Part shown: positions 38,724 through 49,264 of the stretch, one piece after another | Layout of the letters: the number at the start of each line of letters is the position of its first letter | Position numbering within the stretch: position 1 is the first letter of the stretch | Assembly: GCA_013334865.1 (NCBI GenBank) | Contig: JAAXWS010000013.1 | Location: 1-64,000 of the forward strand | Source of the DNA: Chlorobiaceae bacterium | Lineage (GTDB): Bacteria; Bacteroidota; Chlorobiia; Chlorobiales; Chlorobiaceae | DNA: 64,000 bases | Direction of reading: 5' to 3' | The notes under the pieces: model-generated | Databases searched by the model: none | Told to the model about the DNA's origin: nothing | Seen by the model: the letters and a program-made list of their open reading frames with translations, nothing else | Program-made: the position numbers and the translations under genes

Positions 38724-39848
38724 ATGGAAAGAGTTTACTACCCCATTACCCAGTACCATGTCATTCTTGCCATACTGCTGCAGAAGAAGGGTGATTCCAT
38801 CGTCCTCGATGAGAGGCTTTTTACCCGGGCACTCATCGATAATGCCTGTGCTTCGGGTGTCTGGGACAAGGTGTATGTCATCAAAAGGCAGAAGGGCATC
38901 GCGGACTTTGTCGGCCGTTTTCTGTTGACGCAGAAAACGGTCAGGCAACTTCTTGCGCTTCGCGGGCGGCAGATTGTGTTCTTTTCCTACGGGTTTCGCC
39001 TTTGCGTCTATCTGGTCAATCTTCTTGCACGTCACAACGAAGTGGTGATGATGGAAGATGGTATGGCGCCTTACTACATGTCGGACCTTGCCGAAGGGTG
39101 GCTGAAAGTTTGCGAGAATCTGGAAATGCCGGCGGCATATGTTTTATTGTGGCGCATCATCCGCATCAAGACAGACTCTTCTTTTGTCTCTTCAATCCAT
39201 GTTCTCAATGAGATGCTTTTGTCGGATGAGATGCGGAAGCGCTGGAAGATCAACCAGATAGGTTATTCGGCGGAAAATCTCGACTCCCACATTCCGACGA
39301 TCAACAGGATTTTCGGATTCCTCGAAGATCATGGCAAGTTGCAGTATGATGTCGTGTATTTTGACAACGATATCGAACATGCGGTGTATCGTAGGGATGA
39401 GTTTCAAATCCTGCATGGACTTTTTTCCGCCTTTGTCGGGAAGAAGGTACTAGTGAAGCTCAGGATATGTGGTTCGGGTGCAGTGAGCAGGGACCGCTTC
39501 CAGCTCATGGAACGCATTCGCTCCGCCTATGCCGGCCGAATTTCGATGGATATTGTTACATACGATATCCCGTGGGAGGTGGTTCACATGAACAACAGGG
39601 AGGCGCTCGCCAACGCCATTTTCGTAAGTATGGGACTTACGACCGTCATGCTGACACCCGCCCTGTTGCTTGGTCAAGGCCAAGCCTCGATCATCTGCCA
39701 GCGATTGTTTCTCGCCGATTTCTACAAGAAAAGCGACCTGGACGTGTGGGGCGGATTCGTGGACAGGATCAACAGGTTCAACGGTACCAAAAGGATACGT
39801 ATGCCTGAGACCTTCTCGGAACTCCGTGAAATTGTCCAGGGGCGTTGA
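38724..39848 (+). CDS. GT52-like glycosyltransferase (candidate nonulosonyl transferase)
   Basis: 374 aa from the ATG at 38724 (MERVYYPITQYHVILAILLQ). The frame is open to a TTG at 38643, but those 27 residues look unlike the family. The 'TQYHVILAILL' start, FFSYGF and VVMMEDGMAPYY fit glycosyltransferase family 52, which includes lipooligosaccharide sialyltransferases. No signal peptide is seen; it likely works at the inner-membrane cytoplasmic face. Being last in the nonulosonic-acid-like operon, it is the best candidate for transferring the sugar. Confidence 0.6.
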   Translation: MERVYYPITQYHVILAILLQKKGDSIVLDERLFTRALIDNACASGVWDKVYVIKRQKGIADFVGRFLLTQKTVRQLLALRGRQIVFFSYGFRLCVYLVNLLARHNEVVMMEDGMAPYYMSDLAEGWLKVCENLEMPAAYVLLWRIIRIKTDSSFVSSIHVLNEMLLSDEMRKRWKINQIGYSAENLDSHIPTINRIFGFLEDHGKLQYDVVYFDNDIEHAVYRRDEFQILHGLFSAFVGKKVLVKLRICGSGAVSRDRFQLMERIRSAYAGRISMDIVTYDIPWEVVHMNNREALANAIFVSMGLTTVMLTPALLLGQGQASIICQRLFLADFYKKSDLDVWGGFVDRINRFNGTKRIRMPETFSELREIVQGR

Positions 39849-39886
39849 TGGGGCCGTTGCTTGATTTTCAGTAAACTGCTCTGACC

Positions 39887-41830
<1,944 letters not shown>

Positions 41831-42214
41831 GGACGCTCATCAATAATTCATGATTACACAGATCTTGAATATAACGGAATAATCTGAAAACCAGCCGTGG
41901 AGGGAGCTCCTGGGACTGGGCTATTGCTTTCTGGGAAGAAATTGGTGCACGATCGTCAGCAGAACGGCGGCGAACTGCAAAAAGGGAGAGAAACCTTATA
42001 TTATGTATCGGCTAACGAATGATCGCAAAGTTGTAAGGGCTCTGATGCCTTTATGTTGCGCGAAGTGCCCGATACTTTAAGCGTGGGCAAAGTTGACTGG
42101 TTTTATCGAGATTGCGCTTATGTTGTTCTAAGATTAAGAGTTAACAGAATTAGACCTTTTTCTGCATCGGGCATTTGCCGCTTCCGGCTCCGATCAATAG
42201 TCTACCATGACACC
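41831..42214. other. Intergenic region between msbA and the glycosyltransferase string
   Basis: 384 bases. The frame of the next gene is open through 42053-42214 but its translation (CRFRLRSIVYH) is not family-like, so I count it as leader. A TTGACT at 42093-42098 with GCTTAT about 17 bases on is a weak promoter candidate for the glycosyltransferase genes. GC is lower than average at 41840-41880 and 42105-42180. No RNA gene or strong hairpin is seen. Confidence 0.5.
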
Positions 42215-43042
42215 ATGCTAAATACCCGTCATCGTTTCTCCATTGTCATTCCGGTGTTTAACCAGCTTCAGTATACATCACAGTGCGTAGCGAGTCTGCA
42301 GGCACAGCAGATCAGTGCGGAGCAGATCCTGGTCATCGACAATGCAAGTAGCGACGGCACGCCGGAGTGGTTGGCTTTGCATCCAAGGTTGAGGCAATTG
42401 CGCAACGCAACGAACTTGGGATGCGGCTGCGCTTGGGCGCAGGGGGTGGTGTTGAGCCCGGATGCAGAGTGGGTTGTGCTGCTGAACAACGATGTGCTGG
42501 CCGGACCTGACGCGATCGGTGCGCTGCTGGATGCCGCAGACCGCGAGAAGTTCGGCGTTGTGAGCCCGGCGCTGCTCGAGGGACCCAACGATTACGATTT
42601 CGATACCTTCTCGATAGGGTACCAAAAGAAGATGTCCGGCATGGTCCGTCGTGGCAAGTTCCACGGGGTATGCTTCGCTGTGCACCGCAACGTACTCGAA
42701 AAAGTTGGATTTCCAGACACCGATCGCCGGCTTGGCGGCTACGAGGACGCGGAGTACCTGTTTCGGTGCCGGCGTGCGGGCATTCCGGTAGGCATCGTCG
42801 GCGATTCGGTTTTCCACCACTTTGGCTCGATCACCCAGAAAGCCATCAAGCAGAAGACGGGGCAGAAGTCCCTCGGTGACCTCAGATATTTTCGCACCCG
42901 GGTCGGTTCCGGATGGCTGTCGAGGAAGCGCGACAAGTTTCTCGAGAAGTTAGAGTGCCGTAATTGGATAGAAGCCGAACGCGGTAAGACGGGCTTCACG
43001 CTGCACATGCAGCGCGGCATCGGTGAATGGGAATGCTATTGA
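42215..43042 (+). CDS. Family 2 glycosyltransferase
   Basis: 275 aa from the ATG at 42215. GT-A fold: FSIVIPVFNQLQYTSQCV at the N-terminus, ILVIDNASSDGTPEWL, and the metal-binding stretch VVLLNNDVL (NND replacing DxD). GGYEDAEYLFRC is the acceptor-side acidic motif. It probably adds a core or rhamnose-like sugar. A 29-base gap separates it from the next gene. Confidence 0.85.
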   Translation: MLNTRHRFSIVIPVFNQLQYTSQCVASLQAQQISAEQILVIDNASSDGTPEWLALHPRLRQLRNATNLGCGCAWAQGVVLSPDAEWVVLLNNDVLAGPDAIGALLDAADREKFGVVSPALLEGPNDYDFDTFSIGYQKKMSGMVRRGKFHGVCFAVHRNVLEKVGFPDTDRRLGGYEDAEYLFRCRRAGIPVGIVGDSVFHHFGSITQKAIKQKTGQKSLGDLRYFRTRVGSGWLSRKRDKFLEKLECRNWIEAERGKTGFTLHMQRGIGEWECY

Positions 43043-43071
43043 TTTTTTAAAGATCGAGATACTTTGAAGGG

Positions 43072-43866
43072 ATGAGGAAAAAAGCGGCGGTAGTCAACAG
43101 GGGGTGGATGGGAGATGCGATTGCCTGTTCTGCGGCGGCTGCGTCCCTCGCCGAGGCGGGCTATGAAACCACGCTGTTCATTCGCTGGCCTCAATTGAAG
43201 CCCATTCTCGATAACGACAAGCGGTTTGTCACAAAACTCTATGGACGATTCCTGAGCTACAAGATCAGGCGTCCGTTATTTCCTGCGTTTTATGATGTGA
43301 TTGCCGTCGAACCGCCCGGTTGGGCATACGAGGAGCCGCATTCAGCAGAGATGAGGCGGATCGCCGGCTGTGAACCGTTGCCGCAATATCGGCTGCTTCT
43401 CACTGAAGCGCAGATCGGGATGACACGGGAAGCGCTTCCGAAAGATCGACCGGTTATTGCTGTCGCGAGGGATTCCTACAAAAGAGCATACGGACGTGAT
43501 GTGGATCGTCTTGTTGCCGCTCTTTCTGCTTTTGCTGAAGTCAGATGGGTGGGGCTGAGCCCCGACAAGGACAGCAAGCAGGGTAAACATGCTTCGTTGA
43601 TTCGAGATGCCTCCATCATCAGCAATTCGGACCTGTTTTTAGGCCCCGAAGGCGGGTTGCTCTGGGTCGCTGCAGGGGTGGGTACGCGATGCGTCTATTT
43701 CACAGAGCATATCATGGAGATCGACAGGAACATCAAGCGTGGCCATCCAAGCCGGGTCATCGGGAGCAAGCATCATTTTCCCGGTGGCTCCCATATCGAT
43801 CTGCCGCCTTACTGCTCTAACGACCAGGTGGTCAAAACCATTGCGGAAATCCTTGAGCAGCGGTAA
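43072..43866 (+). CDS. GT9-related glycosyltransferase-like protein (short)
   Basis: 264 aa. The pattern 'VNRGWMGDAIACSAAAASLAE' is like the N-terminus of heptosyltransferases (GT9), and the C-terminal DLFLGPEGGLLWVAAGVGT matches their 'D(S/T)G..HlAaa.g' element. It is about 80 residues shorter than usual GT9 proteins, so either a compact member or a reduced one. ATG at 43072 is preceded by GAAGGG. It overlaps the next gene by 14 bases. Confidence 0.7.
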   Translation: MRKKAAVVNRGWMGDAIACSAAAASLAEAGYETTLFIRWPQLKPILDNDKRFVTKLYGRFLSYKIRRPLFPAFYDVIAVEPPGWAYEEPHSAEMRRIAGCEPLPQYRLLLTEAQIGMTREALPKDRPVIAVARDSYKRAYGRDVDRLVAALSAFAEVRWVGLSPDKDSKQGKHASLIRDASIISNSDLFLGPEGGLLWVAAGVGTRCVYFTEHIMEIDRNIKRGHPSRVIGSKHHFPGGSHIDLPPYCSNDQVVKTIAEILEQR

Positions 43867-44965
43867 CAGGCATAAAAACCCAGGTACCCCGCCTCGACGG
43901 ATCCTTATCATCGTCCAACGCTCGAACGGCGATGTGTTTCTAGCTTCACCGCTCATCGAGGGGCTCTTCAGCGCTTATGGCGGACCGGAGATCGACCTGC
44001 TGGTCAACAGCGATACCCTGGCGATTGCCAGGACCCTGCCGCAGATCAGGGAGTTCCTCACCTTTACGTATGGGGATGGAGGAATGTCAAAAGCCACTAT
44101 TGCCGTCGGCCTGTTCCGGAAGATCTTCCGTCGGTACGACCTTTGCGTCAACCTCACGGCAAGCGACCGGTCTGTGCTGTTCGCTCTTGCCGCCGCCCCG
44201 GTTGCGATCAGCGCGGTTGAACCGAACCGGAAAAAGTCGTGGTGGAAGCGACTGCTCCTGTCGGGTCATTACGAGTTTGATTCGACCCGGCATATCATTG
44301 AAAACAACACCATGGCGCTCGGCCTGCTGGGAATCGGCGCTGGCAAGCTTCGGGTAACCGCTCGCCATGCAGCTGAGGCTGACGCCAAGGTGGAACGGTT
44401 GCTTGCGGATTGGGGCATCCGGGAGTTCCTGGTCTTCCATCCCGGCGCGCAGTACGACTACAAGGTCTACCCTGAAAAGCTTCGGAACGAACTGCTCGGA
44501 AAGCTAGACCAGCTCGGAGTGCCACTGGTCGTGACCGGCTCGAAAAGTCCGGTCGACCTCGCTATCCAGAAGTCGCTGCCGAAGCTTGCGAATATCCACG
44601 ATTTCATCGGGTTAACCAGCATGGACGAACTGATCGCGCTGAGTGAGCGTTCGCTTGGTTATATTGGAGCGGACACGCTGAACATGCATATCGCCGCGTC
44701 GCAGGACAAGCGCATCTTCGCCATATACGGCCCGACTATCCTCAGCATGTGGTCCCCGTGGTGCAATGCGCTTCGTACCGGCACCAGAACAAACCGGCCG
44801 GTACAGACCTACGGTAACGTCACGATCTTTCAGGCCGACATGCCCTGCGTGGCTTGCGGCAAGTCCGGTTGTGATGACCATCACGGCGTGAGCGAGTGCC
44901 TTTACCGCATTGAACCGGAAACCATCTTCAAGGAAGTCGAGCAGTGGCTGACAAAATCTCGGTGA
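43853..44965 (+). CDS. Heptosyltransferase-family (GT9) glycosyltransferase
   Basis: 370 aa from a TTG at 43853, which follows GGAAA and overlaps the previous stop; upstream codons back to 43739 are an open shadow. It begins RRILIIVQRSNGDVFLASPLIEGL, with LVFHPGAQYDYKVYP and GYIGADTLNMHIAAS as GT9 landmarks. It should add heptose (from ADP-heptose) to the core. The C-terminal MPCVACGKSGCDDHHGVSEC contains four cysteines and is like the C-rich end of several GT9 proteins. Confidence 0.85.
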   Translation: MSSGNRHKNPGTPPRRILIIVQRSNGDVFLASPLIEGLFSAYGGPEIDLLVNSDTLAIARTLPQIREFLTFTYGDGGMSKATIAVGLFRKIFRRYDLCVNLTASDRSVLFALAAAPVAISAVEPNRKKSWWKRLLLSGHYEFDSTRHIIENNTMALGLLGIGAGKLRVTARHAAEADAKVERLLADWGIREFLVFHPGAQYDYKVYPEKLRNELLGKLDQLGVPLVVTGSKSPVDLAIQKSLPKLANIHDFIGLTSMDELIALSERSLGYIGADTLNMHIAASQDKRIFAIYGPTILSMWSPWCNALRTGTRTNRPVQTYGNVTIFQADMPCVACGKSGCDDHHGVSECLYRIEPETIFKEVEQWLTKSR

Positions 44966-45702
44966 CCATTCTGACCCGGAATTCGGCGAAGTACCTCGCC
45001 GAGTGCCTGTCTGCTTTGAACGACTTCGATGAGGTGCTGATCCTCGACAACGGATCGACCGATGAAACCATGGCGATCGCCCGACAGTTCTGCAATGTTT
45101 TGGTGCATGAGCATCCCTTTATCGGTTTCGGACCGATGAAGAACCTGGCGCTGGATCTGGCGAAGAACGACTGGATCCTCTCGGTGGACAGCGACGAGAT
45201 CGTCACCCCTGAGTTGGCTCGGGAAATTCTCAGCCTCAAGCTCAAGCCCTCCTGTCTTTATGCGGTCGAACGCGAGAACCACTATCATGGGAAGCTGATC
45301 CGGGGTTGCGGCTGGGACAACGACAGGGTCCATCGGCTCTTTAACCGCAGGCGTACCCGGTTCGACGAACGGCTGATCCATGAAGGTCTAGCCGGGTCCG
45401 GGTCCATGCCTGTGGAGCTCCTTCGGGGCAGGCTGAAGCACTATCCGTACGATGAAGCATCGCAACTGGTCGCCAAGATGCAGCAATATTCGACGCTCTG
45501 GGCAGAGGATAACCTCGGGAAGAAACGGTCGACACCATTCGGGGCGTTCCTCAACGGCGCACTCACCTTCTTCAAGTCATACGTGATGCAGAAAGGATGG
45601 TGCTACGGCTACGAAGGCCTCCTGATCTCTGTTTCGAACGCCAACGGTGCTTTCTACAAATATATCAAGCTCTATGAAGCCGGTAGGACAGATGAAGTGT
45701 AG
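44944..45702 (+). CDS. Family 2 glycosyltransferase, WaaE/KdtX-like
   Basis: 252 aa from a GTG at 44944 preceded by AAGGAAG. It has ISVTILTRNSAKYLAECLSAL, VLILDNGSTDET and WILSVDSDEIVTPELA, plus RLFNRRRTRFDERLIHEGL, which fits the WaaE/KdtX core glucosyltransferases. The metal site is DSDE. It overlaps the upstream gene by 22 bases and the next by 11, pointing to tight co-translation. Confidence 0.85.
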   Translation: MADKISVTILTRNSAKYLAECLSALNDFDEVLILDNGSTDETMAIARQFCNVLVHEHPFIGFGPMKNLALDLAKNDWILSVDSDEIVTPELAREILSLKLKPSCLYAVERENHYHGKLIRGCGWDNDRVHRLFNRRRTRFDERLIHEGLAGSGSMPVELLRGRLKHYPYDEASQLVAKMQQYSTLWAEDNLGKKRSTPFGAFLNGALTFFKSYVMQKGWCYGYEGLLISVSNANGAFYKYIKLYEAGRTDEV

Positions 45703-46492
45703 CCTGGTCATCACGACCTACAACCGTCCCGAGGCGCTTGACCTTGTCCTCAGGAGTGCGTTCGTCCAGGCGGAACCTCCCTGCGAGATCATCGTGGCTG
45801 ACGATGGAAGCACTGCAGAGACAGCAATGCTTGTCGACCGATGCAGGGATGCGTCGTCTGTTCCTGTGCTGCATGTCTGGCAGGAGGATCTCGGGTTCCG
45901 AGCCTCTGCGTCGAGGAATATGGCCATTGCCGCCGCGACAGGCGATTATGTCGTGATCGTCGATGGCGACATGCTCCTGCATCGGGATTTCATGACGGAT
46001 CATCGCCTGCTGGCGCAAGAAGGGAGTTTCATCCAGGGCTCGAGGGTACTGCTGTCGCCAGAGATCACCAGGCAAATGCTCTTGGCTAAAAACCTGCAGG
46101 TGCCGTTTTGCGAACACGGGCTCGGGAACCGCAAGAACGCGTTGCGCTTGCCGTTACTGTCGAGACTACTGGCCAGGAAGTGCTCCTCCCTGCGCGGTAT
46201 AAGGAGCTGCAACATGTCGTTTTTCAGGAATGATTGCATCAGGGTCAACGGATTCAACGAGGATTTCGTCGGGTGGGGTCGTGAGGACAGCGAATTCGCG
46301 GTCCGGATGATCAACAGCGGGGTGCTTCGGAGAAACGTCCGCTTCAGCGCGATCGCCTTCCACCTCTGGCACGAAGAAAACCCGAGGAGCTCGCTACCGG
46401 AGAATGACCGTCGGCTTTTCGAGGCCATGTCAGGCAGGGTTACCTTCTGCCGGAACGGCATCGGTCAACATCTATCAATTAGCGCGTCATGA
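45692..46492 (+). CDS. Family 2 glycosyltransferase with C-terminal galactosyltransferase-like domain
   Basis: 266 aa from the ATG at 45692 (MKCSLVITTYNRPEAL). IIVADDGSTAET and VVIVDGDMLLHRDF give the GT-A nucleotide and metal motifs. The C-terminal NGFNEDFVGWGREDSEFAVRM is the acceptor-binding motif of the chondroitin-polymerase/beta-4-GalT type. It overlaps the previous gene by 11 bases and the next by 4 (ATGA). Confidence 0.87.
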   Translation: MKCSLVITTYNRPEALDLVLRSAFVQAEPPCEIIVADDGSTAETAMLVDRCRDASSVPVLHVWQEDLGFRASASRNMAIAAATGDYVVIVDGDMLLHRDFMTDHRLLAQEGSFIQGSRVLLSPEITRQMLLAKNLQVPFCEHGLGNRKNALRLPLLSRLLARKCSSLRGIRSCNMSFFRNDCIRVNGFNEDFVGWGREDSEFAVRMINSGVLRRNVRFSAIAFHLWHEENPRSSLPENDRRLFEAMSGRVTFCRNGIGQHLSISAS

Positions 46493-47355
46493 ATATCAGC
46501 GCTTTCACCTTCATCAGGAATGGATCGATCTTCGGGTTTCCTTTCGTGGAGTCGATCCTCTCTGTACTGCCGATCGTCGACGAGTTCGTGGTCAACGTAG
46601 GGGATGGGGAGGACGACTCGCTCGACCGTATCAGGGCGATCGGCGACCCGAAGATCCGCATCGTCGAGTCCCGCTGGAACGACCGGATGAAGGCCGGCGG
46701 GTATGTCTACGGTCAGCAGAAGATGATTGCCCAGTTCAACTGCAGCGGCGACTGGGCGTTCTACCTCGAAGGGGACGAAGTGGTGCATGAAGACGATCTT
46801 CAGAGGATTGTCGACTCTTGCCAGACCCATCTGGAGGATGAACGGGTCGAAGCGCTGACGTTCGATTATCTTCACTTCTACGGCAACGCGAACAGCTACC
46901 TCGATTCTCCCGGCTGGTACCGCCGCGAGGCCCGCATCATCAGGAACTCGATCAGGAGCTACGCGCCAGACGGCCTTTTCTGGCATGTGCCGGCCGACCG
47001 GGGCAAGGTCAGTCGTTACCCGAGGGCCGCACATACCGATGCGAAGATCTACCATTACGGGTGGGTGCGGAGCGAGGAGCATATGAACCGCAAATCGGAG
47101 AATGTACAGAAGTACTGGAACAAGGACCACCGGAAGATCGATTACCGCGAGATCGACCAGCGGATCATCCGAGAATTCACCGGATCGCATCCGGCGGTTA
47201 TCCGCGACTGGCTTCCGAAGGAGCTGGGGGTCTACCTCGCGAATCCTGGTCATGTGCTGACCGGCCGTGAAAAGAAGCACTGGTTCATGCTCGGCCTTGA
47301 GCGCCTGTTCGGGGTTGAGCTGAGCAAGAAGCATTTCATCCCGTTCAAGCTATGA
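46489..47355 (+). CDS. Glycosyltransferase family 2-like protein
   Basis: 288 aa. It begins MNISAFTFIRNGSIFGFPFV and has FVVNVGDGEDDSLDRI and WAFYLEGDEVVHEDD, where GDE replaces the usual DxD. The C-terminal part (NRKSENVQKYWNKDHRKIDYRE) fits the family of 'glycosyltransferase' proteins often found in outer-core loci. It overlaps both neighbours by 4 bases. Confidence 0.78.
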   Translation: MNISAFTFIRNGSIFGFPFVESILSVLPIVDEFVVNVGDGEDDSLDRIRAIGDPKIRIVESRWNDRMKAGGYVYGQQKMIAQFNCSGDWAFYLEGDEVVHEDDLQRIVDSCQTHLEDERVEALTFDYLHFYGNANSYLDSPGWYRREARIIRNSIRSYAPDGLFWHVPADRGKVSRYPRAAHTDAKIYHYGWVRSEEHMNRKSENVQKYWNKDHRKIDYREIDQRIIREFTGSHPAVIRDWLPKELGVYLANPGHVLTGREKKHWFMLGLERLFGVELSKKHFIPFKL

Positions 47356-48299
47356 ATCCTTCTGTTGTCCTTCTGCCGAACTGGATCGGCGACCTGCTTC
47401 TGGCCCTGTCGATTGTGATGAGGCTGCCTGAAGAGCGTCGAGCTGCCACCACACTCCTTGTGCCGAAACAGATGAGCGGATTGGTACGGTTGCTGTGCGA
47501 CCTGCCGCAGATCCCGTTTGACCGTAACGACAGGGAAACGCGGATGCGTACCATCGCCTCCGTTCGGGCCGGCAGGTTTGAAACCATCTACCTGTTGCCA
47601 TATTCTTTTTCTTCGGCCCTGTTCTCTTTCAGGACCGCAATACCGATTCGGCGCGGACTCGACCGGGAGCTGCGCGGCTTCCTCCTGACCGAACCATTGC
47701 CGGGGAGCCTCAGGGACAAATCCTGCCACATTACGGTCGAATATGCCCGAATTCTCGACACTCCGGTTGCCTCTCCTGAGTCATGGGATGGCGTCAGGAT
47801 CGAATCCGACCAGAACCATGCCGGCAGTATTGTTTACTGTCCAGGTGCGGCATACGGCCCGGCCAAGAAGTGGCGCCATTTCCCGGAGCTTGCCCGTTTG
47901 CAGGCACACGAGCGGATCATCGTGCTGGGGACGGCTGCCGACGGCGATGCAGCGCGGGAGATCGAAAAGGTTGCGCCAGGTCTCGTGCTTGATCTGACCG
48001 GCAGGACCAGCTTGCCGGAAGCGGCATCCATCATGGCGGGTGCCCGTGCGGTGGTGTCGAACGACTCGGGGCTGATGCATCTTGCCGGATTCATCGGTGC
48101 TCCTGTTGTCGGTATCTTTGGCTCAACCAGCAGCGTATGGACAAGCCCACTCGGTTGGCGGAGCGTGGTGTTGAATGCCGCAGAGCCTTGCTCGCCCTGT
48201 TTTGAACGAACCTGCAGGTACGGCCATTACCTCTGTCTTGAAACGATTACCGCTTCAGCGGTCCTGGATGATCTCCAGCGGCTGGTAGCCGACGCCTGA
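47352..48299 (+). CDS. waaF: ADP-heptose:LPS heptosyltransferase II
   Basis: 315 aa GT9 enzyme. SVVLLPNWIGDLLLALSIVMRL is the acceptor-binding N-terminus with the general-base aspartate, YCPGAAYGPAKKWRHFPELA is the heptosyltransferase signature, and VVSNDSGLMHLAGFIGAPVVGIFGSTSS is the ADP-heptose site. Last of the plus-strand set. A short inverted repeat, CCTGAC/GTCAGG (48295-48312), spans both this stop and the stop of the converging gene. Confidence 0.92.
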   Translation: MNPSVVLLPNWIGDLLLALSIVMRLPEERRAATTLLVPKQMSGLVRLLCDLPQIPFDRNDRETRMRTIASVRAGRFETIYLLPYSFSSALFSFRTAIPIRRGLDRELRGFLLTEPLPGSLRDKSCHITVEYARILDTPVASPESWDGVRIESDQNHAGSIVYCPGAAYGPAKKWRHFPELARLQAHERIIVLGTAADGDAAREIEKVAPGLVLDLTGRTSLPEAASIMAGARAVVSNDSGLMHLAGFIGAPVVGIFGSTSSVWTSPLGWRSVVLNAAEPCSPCFERTCRYGHYLCLETITASAVLDDLQRLVADA

Positions 48300-48307
48300 C
48301 CGGTGCG

Positions 48308-49264
48308 TCAGGATTTACGGTTTCTGCCGAAATACCTTCGTGCGATGATTTTCAGGTACGTGAGGTTCCATGCGGCACCGTATCTCCTGTCCGAGAGGAT
48401 GCTGAACGCCTGGCGGTAGAGTCCCAGGCACACCAGCGATTCCACGAGAAACGAAAACTGTTTTTTCGGGTAGGTGCTGCTGTCGATAAGTTCGAGATGA
48501 GCGACGATTTTTTCCGACAATCGTGCAAGGAGGTCGCGGTCACCCATTTCGAACAGCTTTTTGGAGAACCCGATAAAATACTCATTCACGAAGAGGGTTT
48601 CTGGCATGTTGTCGACAAACCTGGCGAGTTCCTCACGCCGGAGAACATCAGGGAAGTTGGAGAGGCCGTGGAAACCGAACTGGCGTTCATGACGCGTAAA
48701 CTCGAACGAAAATTGCCCGGCGATGTCAGCCGGAGCGAATGATATTCCCCATTCGTTTTCCAGCTGTTTACGGTTCGTGATGCAGATACAGTCGTCTTCA
48801 GGGTGGTGGGGGACGATCCTGTCGGATGCCAGCGCATCAAGCAGCTTCGATGATCTGAACGAAAATCCGCCGTTGCCGACCACTAGTCCCTCTCGAGTCT
48901 GCCATGGAGCCCCAATGTAATCATATGCAAGGAACCTGTCGTTCCAGCTTTCGGCATGGATGACGAACCCGTCCCACTGGACGATAAGACAATATTGCGT
49001 GGTGATGAGGTCGCGTAGCTTCTTGATCATGAAGGTCGAGTACTCCGCAATGCTCGGGATGTTGCCCCTGACGACCCGCAGGTTTCGAAGTCGGTGTTCA
49101 GGTATAACATATTCGTCGGAAGTGATAAAGAGGATCTCTCCGAAATCGATCTCGTTTGCCGACCGGAGAAGCGCTGCAAATCCCAGCCCGGGCGTCTTAG
49201 TGTCGACACAGCAAAGCGTTACGTCGGGCAGGCTCCTCATATGGAAGGCCGAGGGGTTATGCAT
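48308..49264 (-). CDS. DUF5672 family protein
   Basis: 318 aa. VTLCCVDTKTPGLGFAALLRS, then CLIVQWDGFVIHAESWNDRF, YDYIGAPW and VVGNGGFSFRS match DUF5672, a family of putative glycosyltransferases from surface-glycan loci. The C-terminal 80 residues are helical. It overlaps the upstream GT9 gene by 8 bases (minus strand) and converges on waaF with 8 bases between stops. The DxD-like site is unclear. Confidence 0.8.
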   Translation of the reverse strand: MHNPSAFHMRSLPDVTLCCVDTKTPGLGFAALLRSANEIDFGEILFITSDEYVIPEHRLRNLRVVRGNIPSIAEYSTFMIKKLRDLITTQYCLIVQWDGFVIHAESWNDRFLAYDYIGAPWQTREGLVVGNGGFSFRSSKLLDALASDRIVPHHPEDDCICITNRKQLENEWGISFAPADIAGQFSFEFTRHERQFGFHGLSNFPDVLRREELARFVDNMPETLFVNEYFIGFSKKLFEMGDRDLLARLSEKIVAHLELIDSSTYPKKQFSFLVESLVCLGLYRQAFSILSDRRYGAAWNLTYLKIIARRYFGRNRKS

